NCBI GenBank assembly: GCA_008364785.1
Contig: VTTJ01000007.1
Coordinates: 305,022-369,021, forward strand
Source of the DNA: Bacillus sp. BGMRC 2118
GTDB taxonomy: Bacteria; Bacillota; Bacilli; Bacillales; SA4
Length of the DNA: 64,000 bases
Direction of reading: 5' to 3'
Below the pieces are notes generated by a model, which was given only the letters and a program-made list of their open reading frames with translations, was not told the DNA's origin and did no database searches. This document shows, piece after piece, positions 1 to 8,500 of the stretch. Both the position numbers and the translations under genes were made by a program. The number at the start of each line of letters is the position of its first letter. Within the stretch, counting starts at the first letter, position 1.

Positions 1-75
1 ATCTTCATTAAGTGAGCATGCAGTCAAAAGAAGGGTAAAAACGAACAGTAGTAGAATAGATATAATCTTTTTCAT
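1..75 (-). CDS. Lipoprotein, N-terminal fragment (runs off the window)
   Basis: The first 25 codons of a minus-strand gene are present. They begin with MKK, continue with a hydrophobic stretch and end in a lipobox (LTAC), so the product should be a membrane-anchored lipoprotein. An AGGAG ribosome site lies just upstream of the ATG. It follows the PepSY gene by about 25 bases in the same direction, which suggests one operon with the PepSY protein and the YcnK-like regulator. The rest of the protein is outside the window, so no function can be assigned. Confidence 0.6.
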   Translation of the reverse strand, partial: MKKIISILLLFVFTLLLTACSLNED

Positions 76-100
76 TATTAGTCTCCTTTTATATTTCAAC

Positions 101-1486
101 TTATCCGTTCATGAATTTTTTAACTGCTGGTATTCTCTGAATAATAAAAAGATCAATAATCCATACAAAGATAAGTGACAAACCAACTAAAGGAAACAAA
201 ATTCCTAAAGTAATCAATAAGAGGAAGAAGTGTTTCTTATTTCTTATACCTTGGGCTTTCGGTGTACCTAGTTGTTTTTTAGGCTTCCGTTTTAGCCATA
301 AGTAAAAACCACTAACGACTACAAAAATAATCCCTAAACAGATAAAAAGACTAACTAGTTGATTGACCAGACCAAATTGTGTCCCTTTATGGAGTGTAAT
401 CCCCCACGCTACGATTTTTCCAATGATACCATAGTTCTCATATCGATAATTAGCTAAGACAGCTCCAGAATATTGGTCAATATGAATGGTAGCTTCATCC
501 TGTGCTTTTGGTGGATAGGCGGATAATGTATAAATTCCTTCTTTCTCATTTGGAATGTAAATCGTATACGTTGGATGCATTTGTTCGCGTTTGGCTATTT
601 CTACTACATGGTCAACTGAAAGGGGGATAAAACCTTGGATATCTGATTTGGGAACATCTAGGTTTTCTGCCGCCCATGGAACTTCGGCTATATCTTTCGT
701 TTTAATTGTAGAGGTTGGTGCAGTTCCTGCCCAAATAGAAGGAGGGTAGCCAGCACCAGAATTAGTCGCAATCGTTTGAAAGTGACTTCCCCAAAAACCG
801 GACCAAGGAAGACCAGTCATAATTAAGAAAAACATCCCAGCAGTTAACCAAAATGCTGGTACAACATGCAGGTCACGACGAAGGATTTTCTTTCCAATTT
901 TAAATCTTGGTATGAGTACACCAGAAAGGCTTCGTTTTTTTCGTGGGAACCATAAATAAAGTCCTGTTACAATTAGAACTATGGCCCAGCATGCAGCAAG
1001 TTCTACGATCCTATCACCAGCTGTACCAGCCATCAATTCACCATGAAATTCTTCAATTTTATTCATAATTCTATCTTCATTCTTCAGTTCACCCATTAAA
1101 TTACCAGTGTATGGATCAACAAATATCGTCATAGAATGATCATTCATTACGATACCTACTTCACTTGAACGCGTGGGACTTTCTCCGGGACGATACTTTG
1201 TGATGAGCGCCTCAGGATATACATTCTTCACTTCGTCAAGCTGCTTGGATGGTGCTAGTTGTTCTCCATGTGGAGTAACTTCATAATATTCTTGATAGAT
1301 CACTTGTTCAATTTGTGGTTTAAACAAATAAATAGAGCCTGTAACGGCTAAGATAAACAAAAAAGGTGCGAAAATTAATCCAGCATAAAAGTGCCATCTC
1401 CAAAATGTTTGATAGATTGACATATTCGTATATTTGTCAGTGGGTTTACTAGTTGAATGTTGCTCATCATTTGTTTCAACTTTCAT
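101..1486 (-). CDS. PepSY-domain membrane protein (PiuB/PepSY-TM type)
   Basis: A 461-residue integral membrane protein with the layout of PepSY-associated TM proteins: a first membrane segment near residues 32-55, a large extracytoplasmic part containing PepSY-like segments (for example around VDPYTGNLMGEL), two central membrane segments, a second external PepSY part and C-terminal membrane helices. Conserved histidines sit next to the membrane segments (WRWHFYAG, EEFHGEL). Relatives are linked to iron or copper uptake and to redox at the membrane. The gene lies 11 bases after a YcnK-like regulator, so copper-linked expression is inferred. The substrate is not known. Confidence 0.8.
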   Translation of the reverse strand: MKVETNDEQHSTSKPTDKYTNMSIYQTFWRWHFYAGLIFAPFLFILAVTGSIYLFKPQIEQVIYQEYYEVTPHGEQLAPSKQLDEVKNVYPEALITKYRPGESPTRSSEVGIVMNDHSMTIFVDPYTGNLMGELKNEDRIMNKIEEFHGELMAGTAGDRIVELAACWAIVLIVTGLYLWFPRKKRSLSGVLIPRFKIGKKILRRDLHVVPAFWLTAGMFFLIMTGLPWSGFWGSHFQTIATNSGAGYPPSIWAGTAPTSTIKTKDIAEVPWAAENLDVPKSDIQGFIPLSVDHVVEIAKREQMHPTYTIYIPNEKEGIYTLSAYPPKAQDEATIHIDQYSGAVLANYRYENYGIIGKIVAWGITLHKGTQFGLVNQLVSLFICLGIIFVVVSGFYLWLKRKPKKQLGTPKAQGIRNKKHFFLLLITLGILFPLVGLSLIFVWIIDLFIIQRIPAVKKFMNG

Positions 1487-1497
1487 TATGTTTCCTC

Positions 1498-2073
1498 CTA
1501 CTTATCTGAGTGACAACATTTGCTGCCATTCATCTCCTCATTAATAGCTTTCATTACCTCATGAAACGTATAAATTTTTCCTCCAAACCCAGTTTTAAAT
1601 TGCTTTGCTTGTTTACTAGAGTCAAAGGCAATCACCTGAGGTTGACAACAGTTCAAATCAATATCTGCATGAAGTAGGAAGGTGGCCATCCTCGCGCTGA
1701 TTGTCGTATCTTTCAAAAAGTCACGACAAATGATATGTGAAACTTCATCTTCAATGTCCTGAAATCGGAGTAATCCACAATGAGGGCAGCAAGCATGCTC
1801 GACATATTGGTTCTTTTTTATTATCTGAACCGAAAATCTCGTATTTGTATTTTTAAAGCAATACGAACAACTAGTTGAAGGGATGATGGGTTGAGTAAAA
1901 AGAGAAATACCATTGGATGTTTTAAGAACCTTTTGCTGGTCAATTAAAGGCTTTAAATCTCTGTAAACCGTCATCTCAGATACATCTAACCTTTTACTGA
2001 TAACTGAAACACGTAATGTTTCTTCCTGTTCTAACCATGTTAAGATTTGTTGTTGTCTTTCAATGGGCAACAT
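1498..2073 (-). CDS. ycnK: YcnK-like copper-responsive repressor (DeoR HTH + NosL-like domain)
   Basis: 191 residues. Residues 1-55 form a DeoR-type winged helix-turn-helix (RQQQILTWLEQEE, then SEMTVYRDL). The C-terminal part is NosL-like with Cys pairs (CSYC near residue 69, CCPHC near 95) and ends in a Cys/His tail. This two-domain plan and length match B. subtilis YcnK, the copper-dependent repressor of ycnKJI. Here the downstream gene is a PepSY membrane protein instead of the copper importer YcnJ, so the regulon membership differs. The start is the ATG preceded by a GAAAGG site. Metal identity is inferred from the family. Confidence 0.8.
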   Translation of the reverse strand: MLPIERQQQILTWLEQEETLRVSVISKRLDVSEMTVYRDLKPLIDQQKVLKTSNGISLFTQPIIPSTSCSYCFKNTNTRFSVQIIKKNQYVEHACCPHCGLLRFQDIEDEVSHIICRDFLKDTTISARMATFLLHADIDLNCCQPQVIAFDSSKQAKQFKTGFGGKIYTFHEVMKAINEEMNGSKCCHSDK

Positions 2074-2289
2074 ACTGTATCACCTTTCTTGTTCAATAAT
2101 TTCCTATTTGAAATGTCTTTCTGGTAGATTAATTTAATCATAGAATAAAATTAGTGAATTTGTGATAATTTTTGTGAAAATATGATGAACATTAACAAAA
2201 ATATACCATGATGATAAAAAGGCTAATTTCTGTAAGCAGAGTAAACGTAAGTTGAATAGTCAGTTATTCATCATCGTTATTCAAAAAGA

Positions 2290-2318
2290 AACACATAGGC
2301 TATGAAAGCCTATGTGTT
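2290..2318 (-). terminator. Terminator of the zinc-binding lipoprotein gene
   Basis: A 12-bp perfect stem (AACACATAGGCT and its complement) closes on a 5-nt loop, with a T-rich tract (TTCTTTTTG) after it when read on the minus strand. It sits just past the stop at 2323. Confidence 0.8.
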
Positions 2319-2322
2319 AAAG

Positions 2323-3375
2323 TTAGTGTAATGCTTTAGTAAGAGTTTCAAGGTTTCTCCTCATAATACTAAAATAATCTTCATTATTCGTTTGATCTTC
2401 ATTTGTAATGGCTTCAAGATTATGTAGCGTTAAGGCTTCAGCTCCAATTTCATGTTTTACCATTTCTGCTATTTTCATAGACAGGTTTTGCTCAAAAAGT
2501 ACATATTTTATATTGTGTTCTTTTGATGTGTTAATAATATTCATTAAATCCTTTTGAGAGGGTTCATCGGTAGGAGATAGGCCGGATACACTGATTTGCT
2601 CAATTCCGTATCTTGCTTCCCAATACCCATAGGCTGCATGAGATACGAGTATTTCTTTCTTCGTTGAGTTCTGAATAACAGTTGAAAATTCTTGATTTAA
2701 TAGTTGTAATTCTTCCGTTAGCTTTTCAAAGTTACGTTTGAAATCTTCCTTCGCTTCTGGCTTTAACTGTTCGAGAGCATGAAGAATGTTTTCTGCTAGG
2801 TCTATAGCTAAAACAGGATCCAGCCATACATGGGGATCTGCGTCACCATGATGATGCTCATGTTTAGTGTGAGATTCTGTTTCATGATGTTCATCCTCTG
2901 AAGTAGATTGATCTTCATGATGATCGTCATGATGCTCATCCTCAGAGTCTTCATGATGTTCTTCTTCATGTGCTTCGTTAAAGGGTAATAATTCAATTCC
3001 ATCTGCTGCTTTTACTATTTTTACGTGCTCATTTTTCAGTGCATCATGACCAGCTTCTACAAAGCCTTCTACACCTGCACCTGTATAAATGAGAGCATCT
3101 GCTTTTGCAATATCAACCATTGTTTGAACAGTGGGTTCATACGTGTGAGCATCAACTCCTGCAGGGAAGACACTTACAACCTCCACATGATTTCCTCCAA
3201 TTTTTTCTGTGAAATCCTGTAACGGGAATATCGTCGTATACACCTTTACCGGTTCTGATGACGCTGACTTCACTTCTTTTTCAGCAGGAGGACTTGTTTC
3301 CTTTAGTGTTCCACAGCCGTATAGGAGTGTTCCAAGTAATAAAAATGCGACCATAATCAATGTGTTTCGTTTCAT
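2323..3375 (-). CDS. znuA: Zinc ABC transporter substrate-binding lipoprotein (ZnuA/AdcA family)
   Basis: 350 residues of the cluster-9 metal-binding protein family. A signal peptide with lipobox (LYGCG) is followed by the start of the mature fold (VYTTIFPLQDF), the first metal histidine region (VDAHTYEPT), a long His/Asp/Glu-rich loop at about residues 135-178, DPHVWLDP, and the later VSHAAYGYW segment. The His-rich loop is typical of zinc binders. A perfect Zur-type palindrome lies 51 bases upstream and a terminator follows, so it appears to be a single-gene unit. No permease or ATPase partner is present, so it must share a transporter encoded elsewhere. Family assignment is firm; zinc specificity rests on the loop and the Zur box. 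Confidence 0.9.
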   Translation of the reverse strand: MKRNTLIMVAFLLLGTLLYGCGTLKETSPPAEKEVKSASSEPVKVYTTIFPLQDFTEKIGGNHVEVVSVFPAGVDAHTYEPTVQTMVDIAKADALIYTGAGVEGFVEAGHDALKNEHVKIVKAADGIELLPFNEAHEEEHHEDSEDEHHDDHHEDQSTSEDEHHETESHTKHEHHHGDADPHVWLDPVLAIDLAENILHALEQLKPEAKEDFKRNFEKLTEELQLLNQEFSTVIQNSTKKEILVSHAAYGYWEARYGIEQISVSGLSPTDEPSQKDLMNIINTSKEHNIKYVLFEQNLSMKIAEMVKHEIGAEALTLHNLEAITNEDQTNNEDYFSIMRRNLETLTKALH

Positions 3376-3425
3376 AAGATTCTCCTTTCAATCCGAATCG
3401 TTACGATTTAGACTGTTTATTTATA

Positions 3426-3440
3426 TCGTAATCATTACGA
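3426..3440. promoter_or_regulatory. Zur box upstream of the zinc-binding lipoprotein
   Basis: A perfect 7-1-7 inverted repeat, TCGTAAT-C-ATTACGA, matches the Bacillus Zur operator pattern. It lies in the promoter region of the minus-strand gene that starts at 3375. A shorter palindrome, TCGTTACGA, is at about 3398-3406. Confidence 0.8.
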
Positions 3441-3459
3441 TTTTATGATTAAAATTTTT

Positions 3460-4641
3460 TTATTCTTGATGAAGGATGGGGAGCGGGTCCCTGATAAGTT
3501 CCCAGTTTGATTTCATCTCTTCCGAAGTCAATACACATTGATTTAACTGTGAAACAATCTCTTCCTGTTCAAACTCTATTCCAATCATTACAAGCTCTGT
3601 TTTGCGATCGCCATACACGGAATCCCAACTTGATAAGAGTTCCGGTTCGTCAAGTAATATTGCTTCTTTTTCTTCTAAAGATAATGCCGCAATCCAGTTG
3701 CCAGCATGTTGAAAGGTAAGAGAAGGTCCTGCCTGGGATAATAAGACAGCTTCATCATTTCTAGATGCAATCCACAAAAAGCCTTTTGCTCGTACAATTT
3801 CAACTGGCCAATGTTCTAACCAGTTCATAAGTCGTTCAGGGTGAAAAGGGAGGCTGCTTCTATATACAAAAGATGAGATCCCGTATTCTTCCGTCTCCGG
3901 CGTATGCTCTTCGTTTAACTCTTTTATCCATCCAGCACCAGTACTGGAAGATTCAAAGTCAAAGAGTTGGGTATTTATTATTTTATGTAGTGGTATCTCA
4001 CCATAGGAGGATAAGACAATCTCTGCACCAGGATTAAGCTTAGAAATAACAGCTTTCAGTTGAGCTAGGTCTCTTTCTTCAACTTAGTCTATCTTATTCA
4101 GGATAATCACATTTGCAAACTCAATCTGGTCTATTAGTAAATCGACTATGTCTCGATCTTCCAATTCATCTACAGCTTGTTTGCGATCCATTAACGTCTC
4201 GCCACTGGAATAGTCATGCCAAAAACGCCCTGCATCAACAACTGTTACCATTGTATCTAATTGACACATCCCGGGTAAATCAACATCGAGTTCTTCATCA
4301 ACGTATGTAAAGGTTTGAGCTACTGGAATAGGTTCACTAATTCCGGATGATTCAATTAAGATATAATCAATATCACCTAGTGCCACCAAGCGTTCAACCT
4401 CTTTTATTAAGTCCTCACGAAGTGTACAACAGATGCAGCCGTTTTGCATTTCAACAAGTTTTTCTTCCGTTCGAGAAAAACCACCTTTCTTTATCAGGGA
4501 CGCATCAACATTGATCTCACTCATATCATTGACGATAACGGCAGTCCGAATTCCTTCTTTGTTTTGTAGAACAAAGTTTAGTAGGGTAGTCTTGCCAGAG
4601 CCAAGATAACCACTTAAGACTGTGACAGGTATTTTTTTCAC
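3460..4641 (-). pseudogene. zagA: COG0523 zinc GTPase (ZagA/YciC-like) with an in-frame stop
   Basis: Read in a single frame this is a 393-codon CobW/COG0523 GTPase, interrupted once by TAA immediately after the G4 motif NKID (about 4084). The N-terminal part has the P-loop SGYLGSGKTT, the metal site CICC (GCICCTLRED), ESSGISEP and NKID. After the stop the frame stays open (VEERDLAQLK and onward) through the CobW C-terminal domain to a normal stop at 3460. Relatives often have Leu at the stop position, so TTA to TAA is the simplest change. Zur-type sites lie upstream of the start. In B. subtilis, ZagA is a Zur-regulated zinc metallochaperone. It may be a recent pseudogene, a sequencing error or a readthrough product. 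Confidence 0.8.
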
Positions 4642-4667
4642 AATATATTCTCCTCTCTCCTTGTAAA

Positions 4668-4682
4668 TCGTAATAATTTCGT
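4668..4682. promoter_or_regulatory. Imperfect Zur-like box upstream of the COG0523 gene
   Basis: TCGTAAT-A-ATTTCGT: the left half is a perfect Zur half-site and the right half departs from ATTACGA at two positions. It lies 27-41 bases upstream of the minus-strand start at 4641. A further half-site-like ACGTTACGA is nearby at about 4700. Confidence 0.5.
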
Positions 4683-4781
4683 TTTACGTTTTGTATCATA
4701 CGTTACGAAATAAAAAAAAACAAGCGAAAAGTTTTTGTCCAAGAAATGATTTACAATAGTGGGAAGTTCGTTTATTATAAA

Positions 4782-4796
4782 ACGTAATTATTACGA
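4782..4796. promoter_or_regulatory. Zur box upstream of the permease pair
   Basis: ACGTAAT-T-ATTACGA is a 7-1-7 inverted repeat with one outer mismatch. It is centred about 50 bases upstream of the permease start at 4839. With the sites at 3426 and 4668 it groups these divergent genes into one zinc-responsive regulon. Confidence 0.7.
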
Positions 4797-4838
4797 TTAA
4801 ATACTTAGTCAATGAATCTAGAAAATAAGGAGGTAAAA

Positions 4839-5840
4839 ATGGTTAAGATCTTTAAAAACAGTATTCTTGAAATAACAGGGGTTTTAATAATAGGCATTGG
4901 TTTTTTTCTAATGAGTACGACGCCATGGAATGCATTTTCGATTAAACTACCAGATTCCGTATTTAGTTTAAACACGATTTTTCTCAGTATTATTATTGAG
5001 GCACTTCCATTTGTATTAGTGGGTGTGTTAATAGCGGGTCTCATCCAAATCTTTGTGACGGAAGAACATATAGAAAGATGGATCCCAAATAATAAGTTTT
5101 TGGCGGTTATCATGAGCTGTGTAATAGGCGCATTATTTCCTGCTTGTGAATGTGGGATTGTTCCAATTATTCGTAGACTTGTCTCTAAGGGTGTTCCTAT
5201 ATATGCGGCAATCGGCTTTATGTTAACAGGTCCTTTAATCAATCCGATTGTGATCGCTTCAACGTATATGGCCTTTGGGAATGATGCGAAAATAGCAGGG
5301 CTTAGGATGGGGATTGGATTTGGAGTTGCATTAATCGTAGCCTTTGTTATTAGTTTGGTTGTTAGAGGAACTCAACTGAAAGAAGAGGTAAGAGTCATAC
5401 ATATACATACACACTCACACACCAAGCAGCCTTTCACACAAAAGCTATGGTCGATGTTAACGCACTCGATTGATGAGTTTTTTGATATGGGGAAATACCT
5501 TATTATTGGTGCTTTATTAGCTGCCATTGTTCAAACTTATGTGCCGGCTAGAACACTCTTAGAAACAGGTGATGGCGTTGTGTCATCCTTACTCGTTATG
5601 ATGGGATTAGCCTTCGTACTATCTCTATGTTCAGAGGCAGATGCCTTTATCGGAGCATCCTTCAGCAGCCTGTTCCCTACTCATTCTATATTAGGGTTTC
5701 TTATTTTCGGCCCAATGATAGACTTGAAGAATACCCTAATGATGATGAGTGTGTTCCGACTAAAATTTGTACTAGTAGTACTGTCATTGGTTGCTAGTGC
5801 CATATTTATAACAATGTTACTCATGCAGAATTTCATATAA
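4839..5840 (+). CDS. COG0701 (YcgR-type) permease
   Basis: A 333-residue polytopic membrane protein of the predicted-permease family that includes B. subtilis YcgR. It has about eight membrane segments in two halves, the conserved FPACECGIVP motif near residue 100, and the second-half counterpart LCSEADAF. A cytoplasmic-side loop carries a His-rich run (HIHTHSHT) between the halves. The ATG at 4839 is preferred over an in-frame ATG at 4812 because AAGGAGG lies 6 bases before it. The TIGR03943 partner follows 12 bases downstream. A Zur box upstream suggests a role under zinc limitation, but the substrate is unproven. Confidence 0.8.
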   Translation: MVKIFKNSILEITGVLIIGIGFFLMSTTPWNAFSIKLPDSVFSLNTIFLSIIIEALPFVLVGVLIAGLIQIFVTEEHIERWIPNNKFLAVIMSCVIGALFPACECGIVPIIRRLVSKGVPIYAAIGFMLTGPLINPIVIASTYMAFGNDAKIAGLRMGIGFGVALIVAFVISLVVRGTQLKEEVRVIHIHTHSHTKQPFTQKLWSMLTHSIDEFFDMGKYLIIGALLAAIVQTYVPARTLLETGDGVVSSLLVMMGLAFVLSLCSEADAFIGASFSSLFPTHSILGFLIFGPMIDLKNTLMMMSVFRLKFVLVVLSLVASAIFITMLLMQNFI

Positions 5841-5852
5841 GGAGGAACCCAT

Positions 5853-6785
5853 TTGAGATTTCATGTTCAACAAGCACTCAGAGCCCTAGTGTTACTCGTA
5901 TTTTGTATATTAATCTTTAAGATGCATTATACAGGTGAGGTTACAAAATATATTAATCCGAAATACGAGAGTTTAAGTCAGGTTGCTTCTATTATCTTCT
6001 TGATTCTATTTTTTATCCAAACAACTAGAATATGGACTGTAAAGGACGAGCATAGTCATCATTGTGAGGACCACTCTTGCAGTCATGATCATGGTAATAC
6101 AAGCTTTACGATGAGAAAGTTCGTCTCCTATGTCATTATTATCTTCCCTTTAGTCACAGGTTTCCTTCTGCCGCCAAAGACGCTCGGTGCTGATATTGCC
6201 AGTAAAAAGGGCGGAATGGCCGTGATTTCAAACAAGCAACAGACAACTAAGGAAGTTCAAGAGGAGGTCGAGCCGGAAACGGAGGATATACAAGAGTACA
6301 TTCCGGAACACACGCAAGATGATAGCTTACTAGATGCTCCGCTAAACCCAAACCAAGAGACGATATCAAAGGAAGAGTATGATCGTCTTATTCAAAAATT
6401 AGTAAACAGTCAGACTGTAGACCTGGATGAATATGTTTTTTATGACTATTATGAAGAAATGCATAAAGACATAAACCAATATCAAGGACGAAGTATTAAG
6501 TTGAAGGGGTTTGTGTACAAAGAAGAAGGATTCACAAATAATCAACTAGTAATATCCCGTTTTGCCATTACACATTGTGTGGCAGATGCCAGTATTGTTG
6601 GATACTTGTCAGAATTTCCTGATGCCTCCTCACTTGATGAAGATACATGGATCGAAGCAGAGGGAGTCATTGAACTAACAACGTATAACGATATGGAATT
6701 ACCGATGATTAAAATTACAAAATGGAGCAAAGTAGAGCAACCGAAAGACCCTTACATTTATCCGTTAAGTGTGAAATTATTATAG
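5853..6785 (+). CDS. TIGR03943 family permease subunit (YcgQ-type)
   Basis: 310 residues starting at TTG with GGAGG 7 bases upstream. Two N-terminal membrane segments are separated by a His/Cys-rich stretch (EHSHHCEDHSCSHDHG, about residues 68-83). A third membrane segment precedes an acidic linker and a C-terminal soluble domain of about 150 residues with the family signature FAITHCVADASIVG. Members are almost always encoded beside COG0701 permeases, as here. The His/Cys loop suggests metal binding, consistent with the upstream Zur site. Function as a two-part zinc-linked transporter is inferred from context. Confidence 0.8.
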   Translation: MRFHVQQALRALVLLVFCILIFKMHYTGEVTKYINPKYESLSQVASIIFLILFFIQTTRIWTVKDEHSHHCEDHSCSHDHGNTSFTMRKFVSYVIIIFPLVTGFLLPPKTLGADIASKKGGMAVISNKQQTTKEVQEEVEPETEDIQEYIPEHTQDDSLLDAPLNPNQETISKEEYDRLIQKLVNSQTVDLDEYVFYDYYEEMHKDINQYQGRSIKLKGFVYKEEGFTNNQLVISRFAITHCVADASIVGYLSEFPDASSLDEDTWIEAEGVIELTTYNDMELPMIKITKWSKVEQPKDPYIYPLSVKLL

Positions 6786-6882
6786 AGGTTTGGAATTGAT
6801 AAGTTAACAAACTTACTGTTGTATAAATATGGATATTATGCTAAAATTAAACAACTACTATTGAAGGGAGTGAGTGTAAATT

Positions 6883-6948
6883 ATGAAGAAAAGTTTAATG
6901 CAGGTTACCTTCGTTTTATCTTCATTTTCCACTCACTCTAACGGATAA
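6883..6948 (+). CDS. Possible 21-aa leader peptide or gene remnant
   Basis: ATG preceded by GAAGGGAG opens a 21-codon frame that begins MKKSLMQVTFVLSS, like the start of a signal peptide, and then stops. Its end overlaps an inverted repeat (TCTAACG at about 6937, CGTTAGA at about 6963), and a strong terminator follows at 7004. It could be a leader peptide with attenuator hairpins or the stump of a secreted protein. Weak evidence. Confidence 0.25.
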   Translation: MKKSLMQVTFVLSSFSTHSNG

Positions 6949-7003
6949 AAAACAATTCTATCGTTAGACTGGTAAATAGAAGAATGGGCGAATTCTTTTT
7001 TAG

Positions 7004-7044
7004 AAAAAGCTGCAGGGTAATAATGATTACCTTGCAGCTTTTTT
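7004..7044 (+). terminator. Strong intrinsic terminator
   Basis: AAAAAGCTGCAGGGTAAT pairs with its near-perfect complement across a 4-nt loop and runs into TTTTTT. It ends the permease transcript before rsgA. Confidence 0.85.
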
Positions 7045-7111
7045 GTGTCCAATAAGGGAACTTCTTAATTTTTCTTCCAATTTTATTAATCAATATAAAT
7101 GGAGGAATGTC

Positions 7112-8185
7112 ATGAGTATTCAAGGTTTGCATGCGTTTATTGAAGAGCATTTTACAGAGTTTAAGAAAAAGGGATACTTTCCAGGTAGGGTCATAAGGAA
7201 AAATAATGAACACTACACGTTACTTGCCGGTGAGAAGAGTCTTACAGGCAAAGTATCCGGGAAGTTCAGGTATCAAATTAATGTATCGAAGGACTTTCCA
7301 GCCGTCGGGGATTGGGTAGTATGTGAAACGAAGGATGCTAGTGATAGGGTGACGATTCATGCAGTTTTGCCAAGACGAAGCTGTTTTTCTAGGAAACAAC
7401 CAATATCAGGTGGCAGGAAAATAAAAAAAGGCATCATTGACGGTGGTTCTACGGAAGAGCAGGTCATTGCGGCAAATATTGATCTTATTTTTATCGTCAG
7501 TGGGTTAGATGAAAATTTTGATCTGCGCAGAATAGAAAGGTATATCACCCTTACGTATAATAGCGGGGCTATACCTGTAATTATATTGAATAAAGTAGAC
7601 CTATGTCGCGATATCAATGACTATGTGGAGCAGGTTAAAACTGTTGCGCTGGATATTCCGATTTTACCTATCAGTGCAGAACGAATGATGTATATGGAGC
7701 AATTAGAGCCCTACTTATCACCAGGAACTACTGTTGCGCTGCTAGGCTCTTCTGGTGTTGGAAAATCGACCATCACGAATTTCCTACTTGGTGAAGAGAA
7801 GCAATCCGTCGGACCAACAAGCAAGGCTACAGGAAAAGGAAAACATACGACGACAAGTGCTGAATTAATCATGACGCCAACAGGCTACATGATTATTGAT
7901 ACGCCAGGTTTACGAGAGCTGCAGCTATGGGGGGATCATGAATCATTAGATGAAAGCTTCACTGACATATCGGAATTAGCCCGCCAGTGTAAGTACACTA
8001 ATTGCACCCATCAAACAGAACCCGGGTGTATGATTACTCTGGCTATAGAAAAGGGAACACTCTGCAAGGAAAGATATGAAAGTTACCAGAAACAATATGA
8101 TGAACTATATAGACTAGGGTTAAAAAAGAAGAAAATAGACATACAACTAAGTAAAAAGTTAAAACAAAGAAGACTGTCACGTTAG
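7112..8185 (+). CDS. rsgA: RsgA-family circularly permuted ribosome-assembly GTPase
   Basis: 357 residues. An N-terminal OB-like domain precedes the permuted GTPase order: G4 NKVD (about residue 159), then P-loop GSSGVGKST (about 212), then DTPGLRE. It ends with the C-terminal zinc knuckle (CKYTNCTHQTEPGC). RsgA releases during late 30S maturation. The ATG at 7112 follows TGGAGG, so the longer in-frame start at 7043 is rejected. The usual Bacillus rsgA sits in the prpC-prkC cluster; this stand-alone gene with its own flanking terminators is probably a second paralogue, which is inferred and not testable within the window. Confidence 0.9.
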   Translation: MSIQGLHAFIEEHFTEFKKKGYFPGRVIRKNNEHYTLLAGEKSLTGKVSGKFRYQINVSKDFPAVGDWVVCETKDASDRVTIHAVLPRRSCFSRKQPISGGRKIKKGIIDGGSTEEQVIAANIDLIFIVSGLDENFDLRRIERYITLTYNSGAIPVIILNKVDLCRDINDYVEQVKTVALDIPILPISAERMMYMEQLEPYLSPGTTVALLGSSGVGKSTITNFLLGEEKQSVGPTSKATGKGKHTTTSAELIMTPTGYMIIDTPGLRELQLWGDHESLDESFTDISELARQCKYTNCTHQTEPGCMITLAIEKGTLCKERYESYQKQYDELYRLGLKKKKIDIQLSKKLKQRRLSR

Positions 8186-8196
8186 TGTATTGTTTA

Positions 8197-8240
8197 CCTA
8201 AAAAACCTGTATCGCTTGCGTTAGATACAGGCTTTTTAGG
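8197..8240 (+). terminator. Bidirectional terminator after rsgA
   Basis: CCTAAAAAACCTGTATC and GATACAGGCTTTTTAGG form a long stem with A and T tracts on both sides. Confidence 0.85.
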
Positions 8241-8242
8241 TC

Positions 8243-8332
8243 GGCTCTTACCTAGAATTTTGTTGTTTTTAGAACAAATATTTTGGGTATACAACCAATT
8301 TTTGTAGTATCTAAATACTAAGGTAAAGATCC
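8243..8332 (+). repeat. Family B dispersed repeat, copy B1 (short form)
   Basis: About 90 bp sharing the blocks GGCTCTTxxCTA, TTTTGGGTxTACAACCA and TAGTATCTAAATACTAAGGT with copies at 15130, 25837, 41708 and 52316. It lacks the middle block present in the longer copies. Same orientation as B2. Confidence 0.65.
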
Positions 8333-8500
8333 AGCTTTTGGATTAGTTAAAAAGTAAAGAGGAATTGACTCGAGATTGTCGTATATAATTGGAAAGAAAA
8401 TACCAGTTGTGTAAGGTTAAGAAATGGACTTACTGTACAAGGTATACTCATTAGTAGTCAATTTACATTCCAAGGGAAAAATAATAGAAAGGAAGATTAA

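Noticed and set aside
2808..3002. Reading frame opposite the His-rich loop of the zinc-binding lipoprotein gene region
   Set aside because: It is an alternative frame of the same His/Asp-rich codons, with no ribosome site and repetitive low-complexity content.
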